Below are positions 7,086-13,805 of a stretch of DNA of 16,465 bases, piece after piece. The stretch is from Gracilaria vermiculophylla (lineage: Eukaryota > Rhodophyta > Florideophyceae > Gracilariales > Gracilariaceae), in contig JAHNZQ020000005.1 of the NCBI GenBank assembly GCA_019155205.2, positions 1-16,465 of the forward strand. The letters are read 5' to 3'. Position 1 is the stretch's first letter. Each line of letters starts with the position of its first letter. The notes beneath the pieces were generated by a model. The model was not told the DNA's origin. It did no database searches and saw only the letters and a list, made by a program, of their open reading frames with translations. The translations under genes were made by a program, and so were the position numbers.

Positions 7086-7250
7086 ATGTAAGAATATGAG
7101 TTATTTGTAGAAAGTTTAGAGTCGTACTTATGTATTAAGCGTAATTAATATTTATTAAGATTAATTATCCGTAAGTGTTATATATTGTTTGTTTGGGGTA
7201 AATCTATTAAAACCTCAGTTTTTTGTTTTTTAAATTAATATTTTTAGGTC

Positions 7251-7279
7251 TTGACAAATAAAACCCTTTTAAGTAGTAT
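7251..7279 (+). promoter_or_regulatory. Sigma-70-type promoter of the recombinase-rep operon
   Basis: TTGACA (7251-7256), a 17-nt spacer and TAGTAT (7274-7279). It is followed by AGGAG at 7300-7304, four nucleotides before ATG 7309. The consensus -35 and ideal spacing predict strong transcription by a bacterial-type (plastid-encoded) RNA polymerase. Confidence 0.75.
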
Positions 7280-7308
7280 AAAAAACAAAAATAGTGAATA
7301 GGAGAAAA

Positions 7309-7965
7309 ATGTTTGAAGAAATTCCTAAAAATTGTAGATATGGTTACATTCGAGTAAGTTCTCAATCACAAGAAGAAAATTCTTCTTTAGAATCCCAGAA
7401 AGAAGAATTAATGAAATTCGGGGTTCCAGAAAAAAACATTCGGCTGGAAGTTGGATCTGCGACTGATAAAATTGAAGAACGACCAGTTTTTTATCATCTG
7501 ATTAATGATGAGTTAAAAGAGAAGAATTTATTAGTTGTGACTAAAATCGATCGTTGCAGTCGAAATACTTTGGAGTTTTTGAAATTGCAAGAGAAACTTT
7601 TTAAAAATAAAGTTACTTTTCTATCTTTAGATTTGCCTTATTCAAGTGATATGGCAGTAAACAAATTAATTGCAACGAATCTTGCTGCAATTGCTACTTT
7701 TGAAACTGAACGACGGAAGGAGCGTCAGCGTCAGGGTATTGAAGCAGCTCGAAAAGCCGGTAAATATTTAGGTCGTAAAACAGTAATTACAAAAAAATTA
7801 ATTGCTGAAGTTCAAGATTTGAAAGAAAATAAGAATTTGTCAATCACTCAAATTGCAAAAATAACAGGGAAAGGTCGTAATACAATTTATAAAGTTTTGA
7901 AAAAAGAATTAAATTATATTCCATACAATCGATTAGTCAAAAATATTAACAATGATAAGAAATGA
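7309..7965 (+). CDS. Serine site-specific recombinase (resolvase/invertase family)
   Basis: 218 aa from ATG 7309, chosen because AGGAG (7300-7304) is well placed before it; the frame is also open from a GTG at 7294. The catalytic domain has YGYIRVSSQS (11-20) with nucleophile Ser17, KIDRCSRNT (79-87) with the conserved Asp-Arg and a second Arg, and the long E-helix FETERRKERQRQGIEAARKAG (131-151). The C-terminal helix-turn-helix is SITQIAKITGKGRNTIYKVL (178-197). Length and order fit the small Hin/gamma-delta resolvase type, which cuts DNA through a Ser-DNA link and recombines short sites as a tetramer. It overlaps rep by 4 nt (ATGA), so the two are translationally coupled. Diatom plasmid and plastid recombinases of about 218 aa are the closest relatives I recall. 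Probable role: resolving plasmid multimers or integrating the plasmid. Confidence 0.95.
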   Translation: MFEEIPKNCRYGYIRVSSQSQEENSSLESQKEELMKFGVPEKNIRLEVGSATDKIEERPVFYHLINDELKEKNLLVVTKIDRCSRNTLEFLKLQEKLFKNKVTFLSLDLPYSSDMAVNKLIATNLAAIATFETERRKERQRQGIEAARKAGKYLGRKTVITKKLIAEVQDLKENKNLSITQIAKITGKGRNTIYKVLKKELNYIPYNRLVKNINNDKK

Positions 7966-9410
7966 AACAATTTACTTTTGAGAAAGAAAACTTCCAACCT
8001 GATTATATCGCTTTTAAATTCGAAGTATTAGATTGGTACGATCGAAAACAGATTTTAGGTTATTTGTTTAAGATTGGATTTAATACGTATTCTGGGCTCC
8101 CTCCTAAAGCGAACGAGATTCGAACTGATCCGAAAAAAAAATTCAAAATCTATGTCACTGAAAATATCCCAGGCTGGGATGGAACAGTTTTACATTTTAC
8201 TGGAAAGAATGCGAAATATTTTTATGATTTAGTGAAAGGAATGCACGTTGAATGGCCATTTTACCAGGACGCAACTTTGACTCGATTTGATCTTGCTTTT
8301 TGTCGCTATCATAAAAAAACTGACAAGATTTCTGCCTCAGAATTTCTTTTTATGTGCTTCGAAAAAATAAAAACTACTCATCGAAAAGTTATTATGGAAA
8401 AAAATAAGTCGGGTCTTATCGAACGAATAGGGCATCGAAAAAATAATCGGTACTATCGCATCTATGAAGATACCGAAAATCGAAACTTTTTAAAGTTTGA
8501 ATATGAATTGAAATATAAAGCCTTGGTGGGATATCAAGATTTAGTAGTTTTAAACCAATACCAACAATTCGAGCATCAACTTTCTTTTGAATTTATAAAC
8601 CAATTTGCGAAATTATTACCTCTGCAGTATTCTTATATGGATTGGCTAGTTTATCGAGTACGGCCATTCAGAAAACGATCAAAAAAATTGCCTCAGAAAG
8701 CATTTCACACAGATTATATAGTTAATAGAACTTTCAGCAAATATAGTGAGCGGAAAAGTTTTTGGGATTTGTTACAATTTTTAGATTACATTCAACAGTT
8801 AAGTTATCAAACGGATCATCTTCGCGATATTCAGTACAGATTGGTTAACTTTCCGGTTCAGGATTTCTTAATTTATAAAAACCAATCAAAAAACAGTTAT
8901 CAAATGAAAAAAGCACGTGAATTTTTTGACCAACTACAAACTAATTCATTGATTCAATATTTCTCTAAGAATTATTACCGTAGCTTAATTACAATCCCAA
9001 ACGTTGAACTATATAGAGGCAAACAGAATACATTGATGGCAGAAGTTTGGATAGCTGAAGAGTTATTTTATTATGCTTATCCGTTTTTATTTCCAGACTT
9101 TATTCGACAAAAAGTTACTAAGCATCAATTTGAAGTTCAGTTTTACGTTATTCAAATTTTTACTTCAGTCAATTTGGAGAAAACTTTTTTTATCAAAGAG
9201 TATTTTCAAAATTACTCATCCGCTTTAAACAATTCTCAAAAGACCGAGATTAAGAATTATTTTATTCAACTTATTCAAAGGTTAGAAGAGTATAATCTAA
9301 TAGAATCTAACTTTAAGATTCTTCAAGATGGTAATTTTTTCAAGACTCCTGAATTAACTTCTAAAAATATTAATGAAGGTTTTGTTATCTATGAAAAGCT
9401 CAATATTTAA
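7962..9410 (+). CDS. Plasmid replication initiator, pT181/Rep_trans-like (ORF482 type)
   Basis: 482 aa, start ATG overlapping the recombinase stop (ATGA). Landmarks in order: an N-terminal strand region (DYIAFKFEVL, 14-23), LTRFDLAFCRY (106-116) corresponding to the RxDxA metal/DNA motif of rolling-circle Reps, and NRYYRIYED (162-170) followed by LKFEYELKYK (177-186). The last pair closely follows the RxxRIYxK...xVEIELK signature of staphylococcal pT181-family Reps, so the nicking Tyr is probably Tyr168 or Tyr165. The C-terminal 250 residues are aromatic-rich and not recognised. Known small Reps of this family nick the double-strand origin to start rolling-circle replication. The length equals the 482-codon ORF I recall from diatom plasmids. 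Intact copy; a second one ends at position 72. Confidence 0.8.
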   Translation: MKQFTFEKENFQPDYIAFKFEVLDWYDRKQILGYLFKIGFNTYSGLPPKANEIRTDPKKKFKIYVTENIPGWDGTVLHFTGKNAKYFYDLVKGMHVEWPFYQDATLTRFDLAFCRYHKKTDKISASEFLFMCFEKIKTTHRKVIMEKNKSGLIERIGHRKNNRYYRIYEDTENRNFLKFEYELKYKALVGYQDLVVLNQYQQFEHQLSFEFINQFAKLLPLQYSYMDWLVYRVRPFRKRSKKLPQKAFHTDYIVNRTFSKYSERKSFWDLLQFLDYIQQLSYQTDHLRDIQYRLVNFPVQDFLIYKNQSKNSYQMKKAREFFDQLQTNSLIQYFSKNYYRSLITIPNVELYRGKQNTLMAEVWIAEELFYYAYPFLFPDFIRQKVTKHQFEVQFYVIQIFTSVNLEKTFFIKEYFQNYSSALNNSQKTEIKNYFIQLIQRLEEYNLIESNFKILQDGNFFKTPELTSKNINEGFVIYEKLNI

Positions 9411-9547
9411 CATACCGTTCGATGTTAAACTTCATTTTTTTTTTTTTTTTTTAGATCTAATAATTTAGTTTTTATCACAGATTTTAACATAGTTTCCATA
9501 ATATTTAAAATCAATAATCTTACATAGTTCCATCTCTACTTTGCATG

Positions 9548-9564
9548 GGTTATACTAAGCTATA
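9548..9564 (-). repeat. 17-bp element shared in inverted orientation with 2609-2625
   Basis: GGTTATACTAAGCTATA at 9548-9564 is the exact reverse complement of 2609-2625, and in both the TATA end is followed one base later by an A run. The two copies lie 6.9 kb apart, one beside remnant A and one after rep. A partial third relative, AAGCTATGTTAAACC, follows near 9602-9616. Confidence 0.55.
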
Positions 9565-9881
9565 AAAAAAAAGTCTCAAATCAAACGTAAAGGTTGTTGA
9601 TAAGCTATGTTAAACCTGATATTTGTCGCAACTCGAATACTAAAATCACTCTAATTACTTATGGGGTATTTAAAATGCGGGTTTCCCCAAAATTTAGGTC
9701 CGGTTCTTAATATTTTGCTATAGTTGTGAGTATTTTTCGTTTTCTACCTCTAGGTTCGATTTTCTTTGAATTATCTTTTATCTTTACGCTTTTTAAAAAT
9801 TTTCCTAACCATAATTGTAAATTAATACTTCTTTTCCAATTAGAAGTATACCGTTTTTTTAGAGTAAGTTTTATTTTCTAT

Positions 9882-9911
9882 AAAACAGATGATTAGACTG
9901 TTTTTTTTTTA
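9882..9911 (+). terminator. Weak intrinsic terminator
   Basis: AAAACAG (9882-9888) pairs with CTGTTTT (9898-9904), and the T run continues to 9910. The stem is short and AT-rich. Confidence 0.4.
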
Positions 9912-9943
9912 GCCAAAAGCTAGTAAAAAAGTTTCCATAAGTC

Positions 9944-9980
9944 AGCAAAAAAGTTTCCGTGCTATGGAAACTTTTTTGCT
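9944..9980. promoter_or_regulatory. Perfect 15-bp hairpin with an additional direct copy
   Basis: AGCAAAAAAGTTTCC (9944-9958) pairs perfectly with GGAAACTTTTTTGCT (9966-9980) around GTGCTAT. A direct copy of AAAAAAGTTTCC precedes it at 9925-9936, so the strand could fold in alternative ways. It may be a bidirectional terminator or an origin structure; three copies of one 12-mer favour the latter. Confidence 0.55.
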
Positions 9981-10020
9981 AACTAGAACATGTCGAATTC
10001 CCTGTCTTTTCAATGGAAAG

Positions 10021-10113
10021 CTGAAATGGGGCATTTCAGAATTTTCATTTTCTTCTGTCATACCCCGTCATACCCCGTAACTAAAAAAAAATAACTTTTT
10101 TTTTTTTTTAGTT
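10021..10113. repeat. Hairpin, tandem 10-mers and A/T-tract inverted repeat
   Basis: CTGAAATG (10021-10028) and CATTTCAG (10032-10039) form a tight 8-bp hairpin with loop GGG. GTCATACCCC is then repeated head to tail at 10057-10066 and 10067-10076. AACTAAAAAAAAA (10079-10091) pairs with the T run ending AGTT at 10113. The GGGGTAT core of the 10-mer (reverse strand) recurs in the post-rep motif at 9656-9669. Confidence 0.55.
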
Positions 10114-10169
10114 CCAGATTAGATACGTTTGAAATAATTATAAAACTAATAATTAAGAATATTTTCTCC

Positions 10170-10209
10170 GTTCACCTAGGGTTGACTATGTTCATCTAGG
10201 GTTGACTAT
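10170..10209. repeat. Two tandem 20-bp iteron-like repeats
   Basis: GTTCACCTAGGGTTGACTAT at 10170-10189 is followed directly by GTTCATCTAGGGTTGACTAT at 10190-10209, with one difference. Two 20-bp direct repeats about one to two helical turns long resemble iterons or operator sites bound by a plasmid Rep or regulator. TTGACT in each copy also resembles a -35 box. Confidence 0.7.
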
Positions 10210-10276
10210 ACTGTTGCCAAAAATAAAAATAGATTAAATTAGGTTAAAATAGATTAAAATAAGAAAAAGTTGTTAA

Positions 10277-10399
10277 TCAAGAAAGAATTTGTCGGCCACT
10301 CAAATAGAGAAAGTGACAGGGAAAGGTCGGAATACAATTTATAAAGTTTTGAAAGAAGAATTAAATTATATTCGATACAATCTACTAAAACTAAAATAA
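10277..10399 (+). pseudogene. C-terminal remnant of a second serine recombinase
   Basis: In frame up to TAA 10397-10399 the segment encodes TQIEKVTGKGRNTIYKVLKE followed by ELNYIRYN. It matches the helix-turn-helix and tail of the recombinase at 7309-7965 nearly residue for residue, and the DNA is clearly homologous. A TAA stands directly before it and the catalytic domain is missing. No rep gene follows. This is the scar of another plasmid unit, broken or replaced. Confidence 0.85.
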
Positions 10400-10456
10400 A
10401 TATTTTAGTTTTTCGAGTACAATGAGTATTACTAAATATTAAATGGTACAAAAAAG

Positions 10457-10567
10457 ATGCCAAAACCAAACGACTCTGATAATAATAATAATAATAATAA
10501 TGATTCTGAAAATAGTAAGTTTGAATTTAATTCGAGTCAAAACTTTTATTATGAAAAGAAAAAGTGA
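10457..10567 (+). CDS. Possible 36-aa Asn-rich peptide containing an (AAT)7 run
   Basis: ATG 10457 opens a 36-codon frame ending TGA 10565-10567. Seven AAT codons in a row (10481-10501) give an Asn run. The TGA lies in a small hairpin, TGACAT/ATGTCA, followed by TTTTT, as happens at the end of the module 1 immunity gene. No ribosome site is evident. It could be coding or simply a microsatellite in decayed DNA. Confidence 0.25.
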   Translation: MPKPNDSDNNNNNNNDSENSKFEFNSSQNFYYEKKK

Positions 10568-10686
10568 CATCTTAATGTCAGATTTTTGAATAGGTCATAA
10601 TATTTATAAATAGCTCAGAAAACAAGTAACAAAAGGGTTTTGTAGAATTTGAAGTTTTAAAAATTTTTAAAAAATATAAGATTGGA

Positions 10687-10703
10687 ATGTGTTCTAAACA
10701 CAT
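10687..10703. promoter_or_regulatory. Palindrome upstream of the 173-aa ORF
   Basis: ATGTGTT (10687-10693) and AACACAT (10697-10703) form a 7-bp palindrome with a 3-nt centre, ending 41 nt before ATG 10745. It could be an operator or a leader hairpin. I see no clear promoter between 10568 and 10745. Confidence 0.3.
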
Positions 10704-10744
10704 GATACATTGTTTAAAAAATCAGTAAATAAAATTTAACTTTT

Positions 10745-11266
10745 ATGGCTTCGAAAAGTTTTAAATCAATTTTAAAATCTTTAAAAAATTTTGCGATTGC
10801 TTGTTTTTTTGGTTGGTTAATATTCTCTCCGGTCCCTGGAAAAAATACTAAGCAATCAAAGCAATCTATTGAAAAAATACTATCGATTACCGGTGGTTCC
10901 GTGGATAATTTAGATGAAAAAAAATTTCTAAGAGAAATGTTAGCGAAACATTTTCCTGATTGGGAAGCAAGAGTATCTATAGAGAATCAAGAAGCTAGAA
11001 TTTATTATAAGGCGACACGAAGACTAAAAGAGTATAAAAAATCTCATCCTTTGTTAAAAATCCCTGAAAACTGGCTAACGGATGAAGAAAAGTCTGCGAT
11101 AAATTATTTTCATGGAAGGGGGGACTACAAAAAATATCAAGATCCTAAAGTTTCCCCAAATTTATTTGATACTAGGAAAACTTTCTTAAAGAAGATGGAA
11201 GAGAAAGAAATGCGTGAAAAATTTTTAGAAAATTATAATCGACTGAATCCTATCAAAGAAAACTAA
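10745..11266 (+). CDS. Unrecognised 173-aa protein with N-terminal membrane anchor or signal
   Basis: A basic N-terminus is followed by a hydrophobic segment at about 15-29 (NFAIACFFGWLIFSP), then a soluble, strongly charged region: LDEKKFLREMLAKHFPDWEA (56-75), an Arg/Lys-rich helix near 85-100, EEKSAINYFHGRGDYKKY (114-131) and a Lys/Glu-rich C-terminal helix. I recognise no family and no linker of the kind found in the toxin genes. It converges with, and overlaps by 4 nt, a minus-strand immunity-like gene. A leader plus short charged C-terminal part beside an immunity gene could make it a toxin-like effector, but the opposite orientation argues against a normal pair. Confidence 0.6.
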   Translation: MASKSFKSILKSLKNFAIACFFGWLIFSPVPGKNTKQSKQSIEKILSITGGSVDNLDEKKFLREMLAKHFPDWEARVSIENQEARIYYKATRRLKEYKKSHPLLKIPENWLTDEEKSAINYFHGRGDYKKYQDPKVSPNLFDTRKTFLKKMEEKEMREKFLENYNRLNPIKEN

Positions 11267-11808
11267 CTTTCGTTGATGAAGTATTTTTCTACTTTCATCA
11301 ACGAATTTTGAATTACTTCTCGGAACTCTTCTTCGGTCAAAAAACTTTCTTCAGGATCTGCATCGAATCCTTCTAAAAAAGGTATTAGACCTGAAATAAT
11401 TTTAGAAAATCCAAAACTTTTTGGGTCTAATTCAATGTTTGCCTGACGTCTGAATTCCTCTTTTAAATCCCGGGCTTCATTCACGTTAGATAAACTTGGA
11501 TATAAAAACTCCGCCACAAAGTCTATAGTACTTAATTCATACGCAACAAACTTTCGCATGCGTTCGCGATAATATTGACGGGATTCCCAAAAAGGATAAT
11601 CTGTTAGTAATTGCTTATAATCTTCAACTTGATTATATTGGCACGATCGACACCAATCAAGTACTTTTAAAGAGAACTTGATTAATGTATTTTTACTTTT
11701 TGGATATTTTCTTTTCAAATAACTATGAGCTTCGAACAGAAAATATGAAAATTCCAATGATTCTATTAATTTCTCCCGGCTTTTTGGGAAAATGTTAAAA
11801 ATATTCAT
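11263..11808 (-). CDS. Lone colicin-D-immunity-like protein without an intact toxin
   Basis: 181 aa. The N-terminal part is helical and aromatic (SLEFSYFLFEAHSYLKRKY). The C-terminal 100 residues contain LSTIDFVAEFLYPS, a helix ARDLKEEFRRQ, SFGFSKIISGLI, acidic FDADPEES and FLTEEEFREVIQ. The series matches the plan of the three other immunity proteins and of colicin D immunity proteins. In those modules the toxin lies directly upstream; here the upstream DNA (11841-12010 minus) holds only a frame with stops. The gene may persist because it protects against toxins made by related elements. Its 3' end overlaps the 173-aa ORF on the other strand. Confidence 0.62.
   Translation of the reverse strand: MNIFNIFPKSREKLIESLEFSYFLFEAHSYLKRKYPKSKNTLIKFSLKVLDWCRSCQYNQVEDYKQLLTDYPFWESRQYYRERMRKFVAYELSTIDFVAEFLYPSLSNVNEARDLKEEFRRQANIELDPKSFGFSKIISGLIPFLEGFDADPEESFLTEEEFREVIQNSLMKVEKYFINES
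11269..11305 (+). terminator. 12-bp hairpin ending the 173-aa ORF, inside the convergent gene
   Basis: TTCGTTGATGAA (11269-11280) pairs perfectly with TTCATCAACGAA (11294-11305) and is followed by TTTTG. It starts 3 nt after the plus-strand TAA and lies within the last codons of the minus-strand gene. It would serve as a plus-strand terminator while being translated on the other strand. Confidence 0.5.
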
Positions 11809-11840
11809 AGAAAGTTATTTATTACTTTTAATTTGGATAA

Positions 11841-12010
11841 TTATAATTCGTTATTGTTATTGCTCAGATCAGTGATTACTTTTACCTCTGGCTGTTCCAA
11901 CATTCTTGGAATATCGGCCGGATCGAAGCTTGCACCTGACTATAACTTACCATCTTGTTTGCCACCTTTGTGAAAATATAAATTTGAAACTGTAGAGATC
12001 CTAGCTTATA
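11841..12010 (-). pseudogene. Possible remnant of the partner upstream of the lone immunity gene
   Basis: The minus strand reads FDPADIPRMLEQPEVKVITD and ends in TAA (11841-11843) 32 nt before the immunity ATG, a spacing like that of the real toxin-immunity pairs. Upstream in the same frame come YFHKGGKQDGK and two in-frame stops, so no complete gene exists. The segment reads like protein but I cannot name it. Parts of it are richer in G and C than the surroundings. Confidence 0.33.
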
Positions 12011-12056
12011 TCGGTTCGAAACCTTATCTATTTTTTTAATTTACAATAATAATATT

Positions 12057-12542
12057 ATGCTAATAGTCAAACCTGTTCACAAACGATATGCTTTTAATAA
12101 TTTGACATCAACCGATTATACTGATCTTGCTTGTAAATATTCTACATGCAAACGTTATGGCTTTCGAGGTATTGTTGCTTTCGCAACGGGTACTGGAACT
12201 CTTGGAGTTGTTAAGTCGTTATTAAAAGGCCATCTTGTCCAATATGGTAAACGACGAGTCGTTGGTGTATTCTTAACTGGTGTCACTTACACTTGTGCAC
12301 CTGCAATCGCGGTCTTAACAAACGCTACTCGTGTTGTCCGATGTTGCAAGGTCGTTTTCAATGTTGTTGGTTGGGGACTTGAAGCTGCTGAGGATATCGG
12401 CACTCTTGTTTTTCTTCCTGTCGACCTTGCTTTATTCGGCCAACCAATTCCAACTGGGAAATCTAATAGATTTAGCGACTGGGACAGAATTGAAGATATT
12501 ATTGCCGAATTACCTGGAACAAACATAACAATAGATGAATAA
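12057..12542 (+). CDS. Unrecognised 161-aa Cys-containing membrane protein with atypical composition
   Basis: Three hydrophobic stretches are visible: about 38-56 (GIVAFATGTGTLGVVKSLL), 66-88 (RVVGVFLTGVTYTCAPAIAVL) and 98-130 (VVFNVVGW, then LVFLPVDLALFGQPIP). Six Cys occur at 26, 31, 80, 96 and 97 region, including a CC pair and C-x4-C. The tail (DWDRIEDIIAELPGT) is soluble and acidic. Codon choice (CTT, GTC, GGT, ACT, CGT) and higher G+C differ from the neighbours, so it may have come from another source. It is followed by a 12-bp hairpin and then a convergent ORF335 remnant, the same 3' setting as the toxin/immunity modules. A small membrane-active toxin, an immunity protein and an unrelated gene are all possible. 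Confidence 0.55.
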   Translation: MLIVKPVHKRYAFNNLTSTDYTDLACKYSTCKRYGFRGIVAFATGTGTLGVVKSLLKGHLVQYGKRRVVGVFLTGVTYTCAPAIAVLTNATRVVRCCKVVFNVVGWGLEAAEDIGTLVFLPVDLALFGQPIPTGKSNRFSDWDRIEDIIAELPGTNITIDE

Positions 12543-12601
12543 TAAGGTAAAATTTCGAACCTATTGACCCAAAATTAGCTGATATTGAACAAGTTAATGA
12601 T

Positions 12602-12635
12602 TTTTGGAAAAGTGACAAAAATAACTTTTCCAAAA
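12602..12635 (+). terminator. 12-bp hairpin after the 161-aa ORF
   Basis: TTTTGGAAAAGT (12602-12613) pairs perfectly with ACTTTTCCAAAA (12624-12635) around a 10-nt loop, 60 nt after the stop. The remaining spacer to 12761 has a short G+C-rich patch near 12703-12736 but no gene. Confidence 0.55.
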
Positions 12636-12761
12636 CCAATAATCTTACTCATTTAACATTAAAATCCAACAGGCTCTCAAACGTCCTTCAAAAACTTTAG
12701 ATGTCCTCTCCAAAGGACGGCGCTGTCGCTTCGGTATAATACATTTAAGTTTTTTATTCTT

Positions 12762-13260
12762 TTAGATTTTGATTTTTAGATTTGAATAAAGTTTGGTTCT
12801 TCGTATGCTTTCATATTTGATACTGTAGCCTTTAAGTTGAAATAAGCTATTTGGATCTTTACTTTCGTAATACTTCTTCAATGAAATTGTTCCTTGAGCT
12901 TGAAGTTGAAAACCTAATTTAATAATTTCAATCTTTGCATCTTCTGAAATCTTTCCCAAAGTGACGAAATTTTGCCGATTACGCCCTTTCTCTTCATTCG
13001 AGGATATATTCTGACTATGAGAAAGTGTCTTAAAACCGATTTTAGAGTCCTCTGAGAAGCTTTTTGATTCGAGATCTTTTGTCTGATAAGCTGGGTTTCT
13101 GATTTGATTCTCATTTTGTGTCAAATAAGGCCCCTTTTTTTCGTTGATAGTAGAATTCCTTGCTGACTAATCTTCGACGATTTTAGAGGCTGTGAAGGCC
13201 AGCTGAGAGCATACTTTTGGTTTTATACTAGCATTTCCTTCGGTTATTTTTTATCCAAAA
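12762..13260 (-). pseudogene. Remnant (D) of ORF335: C-terminal half
   Basis: The last 120 codons are open (TTG is the only start) and match residues about 215-335 of the 335-aa protein, including SKSFSEDSKIGFK, NFVTLGKISEDAKIEII and SLFQLKGYSIKYESIRRTKLY. Further upstream on the minus strand, to about 13215 and perhaps 13260, DNA similarity continues (AGTATGCTCTCAGC against AATATGCTCCCAGC) but stops and shifts break the frame. The N-terminal domain is missing. It converges on the 161-aa ORF. Confidence 0.75.
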
Positions 13261-13316
13261 TTTTTTATAATCTTTTTGATACTATTCACAAAAACAATCT
13301 TTCGAAACGTATTCAA

Positions 13317-13736
13317 TTGAGGAAAAAATTACATTTGAAAAATCTAATAAAAACGATTATTGCTTTTTGTTGGAAGTCTATTCAAAATTGGCTTCTACGC
13401 ATTTTGCAAAAATCTTTGTTACTCACGACCACAATCGATCGGTTAATGACAGCCATCCAAATTTTTTTAAACAAATTTTTCAAATACCCTTTCAGATTTA
13501 AACGCAATTTTCGTCTCTTCAAGATTCTACTGGACATTTTTATGGAAATTTTTCTAGTATTTTGTTCCTTCATGAATGAATGTTTATTTTTTAATCATAT
13601 AATAAAATGGCTGAGTCAGTGCCGAAATATTATGCGATTTTTAATGAAAGAATACCTATGCATAACTTATGCTTTATACTTCATTCTTCTAGGTCTTTTT
13701 GGCATATTGGTCGGTTTTTTATTAGGTATCTATTGA
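13317..13736 (+). CDS. Putative basic membrane protein, uncertain start
   Basis: An open frame of 139 codons from TTG 13317, open even further upstream; the first ATG is at 13446. The product is strongly basic and hydrophobic (FKYPFRFKRNFRLFKILLDIFMEIFLVFCSF) and ends in a clear membrane segment, YALYFILLGLFGILVGFLLGIY without its last residues forming a tail. No ribosome site or family is recognised. AT-rich DNA easily gives Phe/Ile/Leu-rich chance frames, so I rate this about even. It lies between two ORF335 remnants, together with the next ORF. Confidence 0.4.
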   Translation: MRKKLHLKNLIKTIIAFCWKSIQNWLLRILQKSLLLTTTIDRLMTAIQIFLNKFFKYPFRFKRNFRLFKILLDIFMEIFLVFCSFMNECLFFNHIIKWLSQCRNIMRFLMKEYLCITYALYFILLGLFGILVGFLLGIY

Positions 13737-13805
13737 CACAAGTATAAGAATGAGAATGAACAGATAAGCCCCATATATCTATTAATTTTATTACTTTTAT
13801 TAAAC

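Larger units (their letters stand above)
6697..7143. promoter_or_regulatory. Cluster of TAAGCGTA motifs between ORF335 and the recombinase gene
   Basis: The 8-mer TAAGCGTA occurs at 6697-6704 (plus), 6883-6890 (minus), 7034-7041 (minus) and 7136-7143 (plus). A related palindrome GCGTAT-TTATAT-ATACGC covers 6870-6887. Four exact copies within 450 nt of a divergent promoter region are far more than chance would give in such AT-rich DNA. Position next to a serine recombinase suggests recombinase-binding subsites (a res-like site), and overlap with the ORF335 start point suggests autoregulation. Both are inferences. The rest of 6673-7250 shows no convincing gene. Confidence 0.55.
9411..10276. other. 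Origin-like noncoding region after rep
   Basis: No reading frame worth reporting lies in these 866 nt. They contain an 18-nt T run (9435-9452), several perfect hairpins, two sets of tandem direct repeats, long A and T tracts, repeats of ATAGATTAAA near 10228-10260, and the motif TACTTATGGGGT (9656-9667) shared with 98-109 behind rep copy 1. This density of structure next to a rolling-circle-type rep gene is what a replication and copy-control region would look like. No nick site can be assigned from the sequence alone. Confidence 0.5.

Noticed and set aside
10254..10469. 71-codon minus-strand frame (LSLSLSLFEW region)
   Set aside because: Opposite strand of the recombinase remnant and AT-rich spacer; low-complexity Leu/Ser content without signals.
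10480..10502. (AAT)7 run as a CRISPR-like or satellite element
   Set aside because: A simple microsatellite of seven units; noted under the small ORF instead.
12287..12528. Alternative frames inside the 161-aa ORF on both strands
   Set aside because: They overlap fully with a longer frame that has ATG, coherent hydrophobic segments and a following terminator.
12555..12701. Plus-strand frame reading EPIDPKLADIEQVNDFWKSD after the 161-aa ORF
   Set aside because: Reads like protein but has no start codon, follows a stop directly and runs through a perfect 12-bp hairpin; at most a decayed remnant.
12703..12736. G+C-rich patch resembling a stem-loop or insertion-sequence end
   Set aside because: Only 4-bp arms can be formed and no partner inverted repeat or target duplication was found.
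13382..13573. Minus-strand Lys/Arg-rich frame that might continue ORF335 remnant D into its N-terminal half
   Set aside because: No residue pattern matches residues 1-175 of ORF335; probably the complement of the plus-strand membrane ORF.
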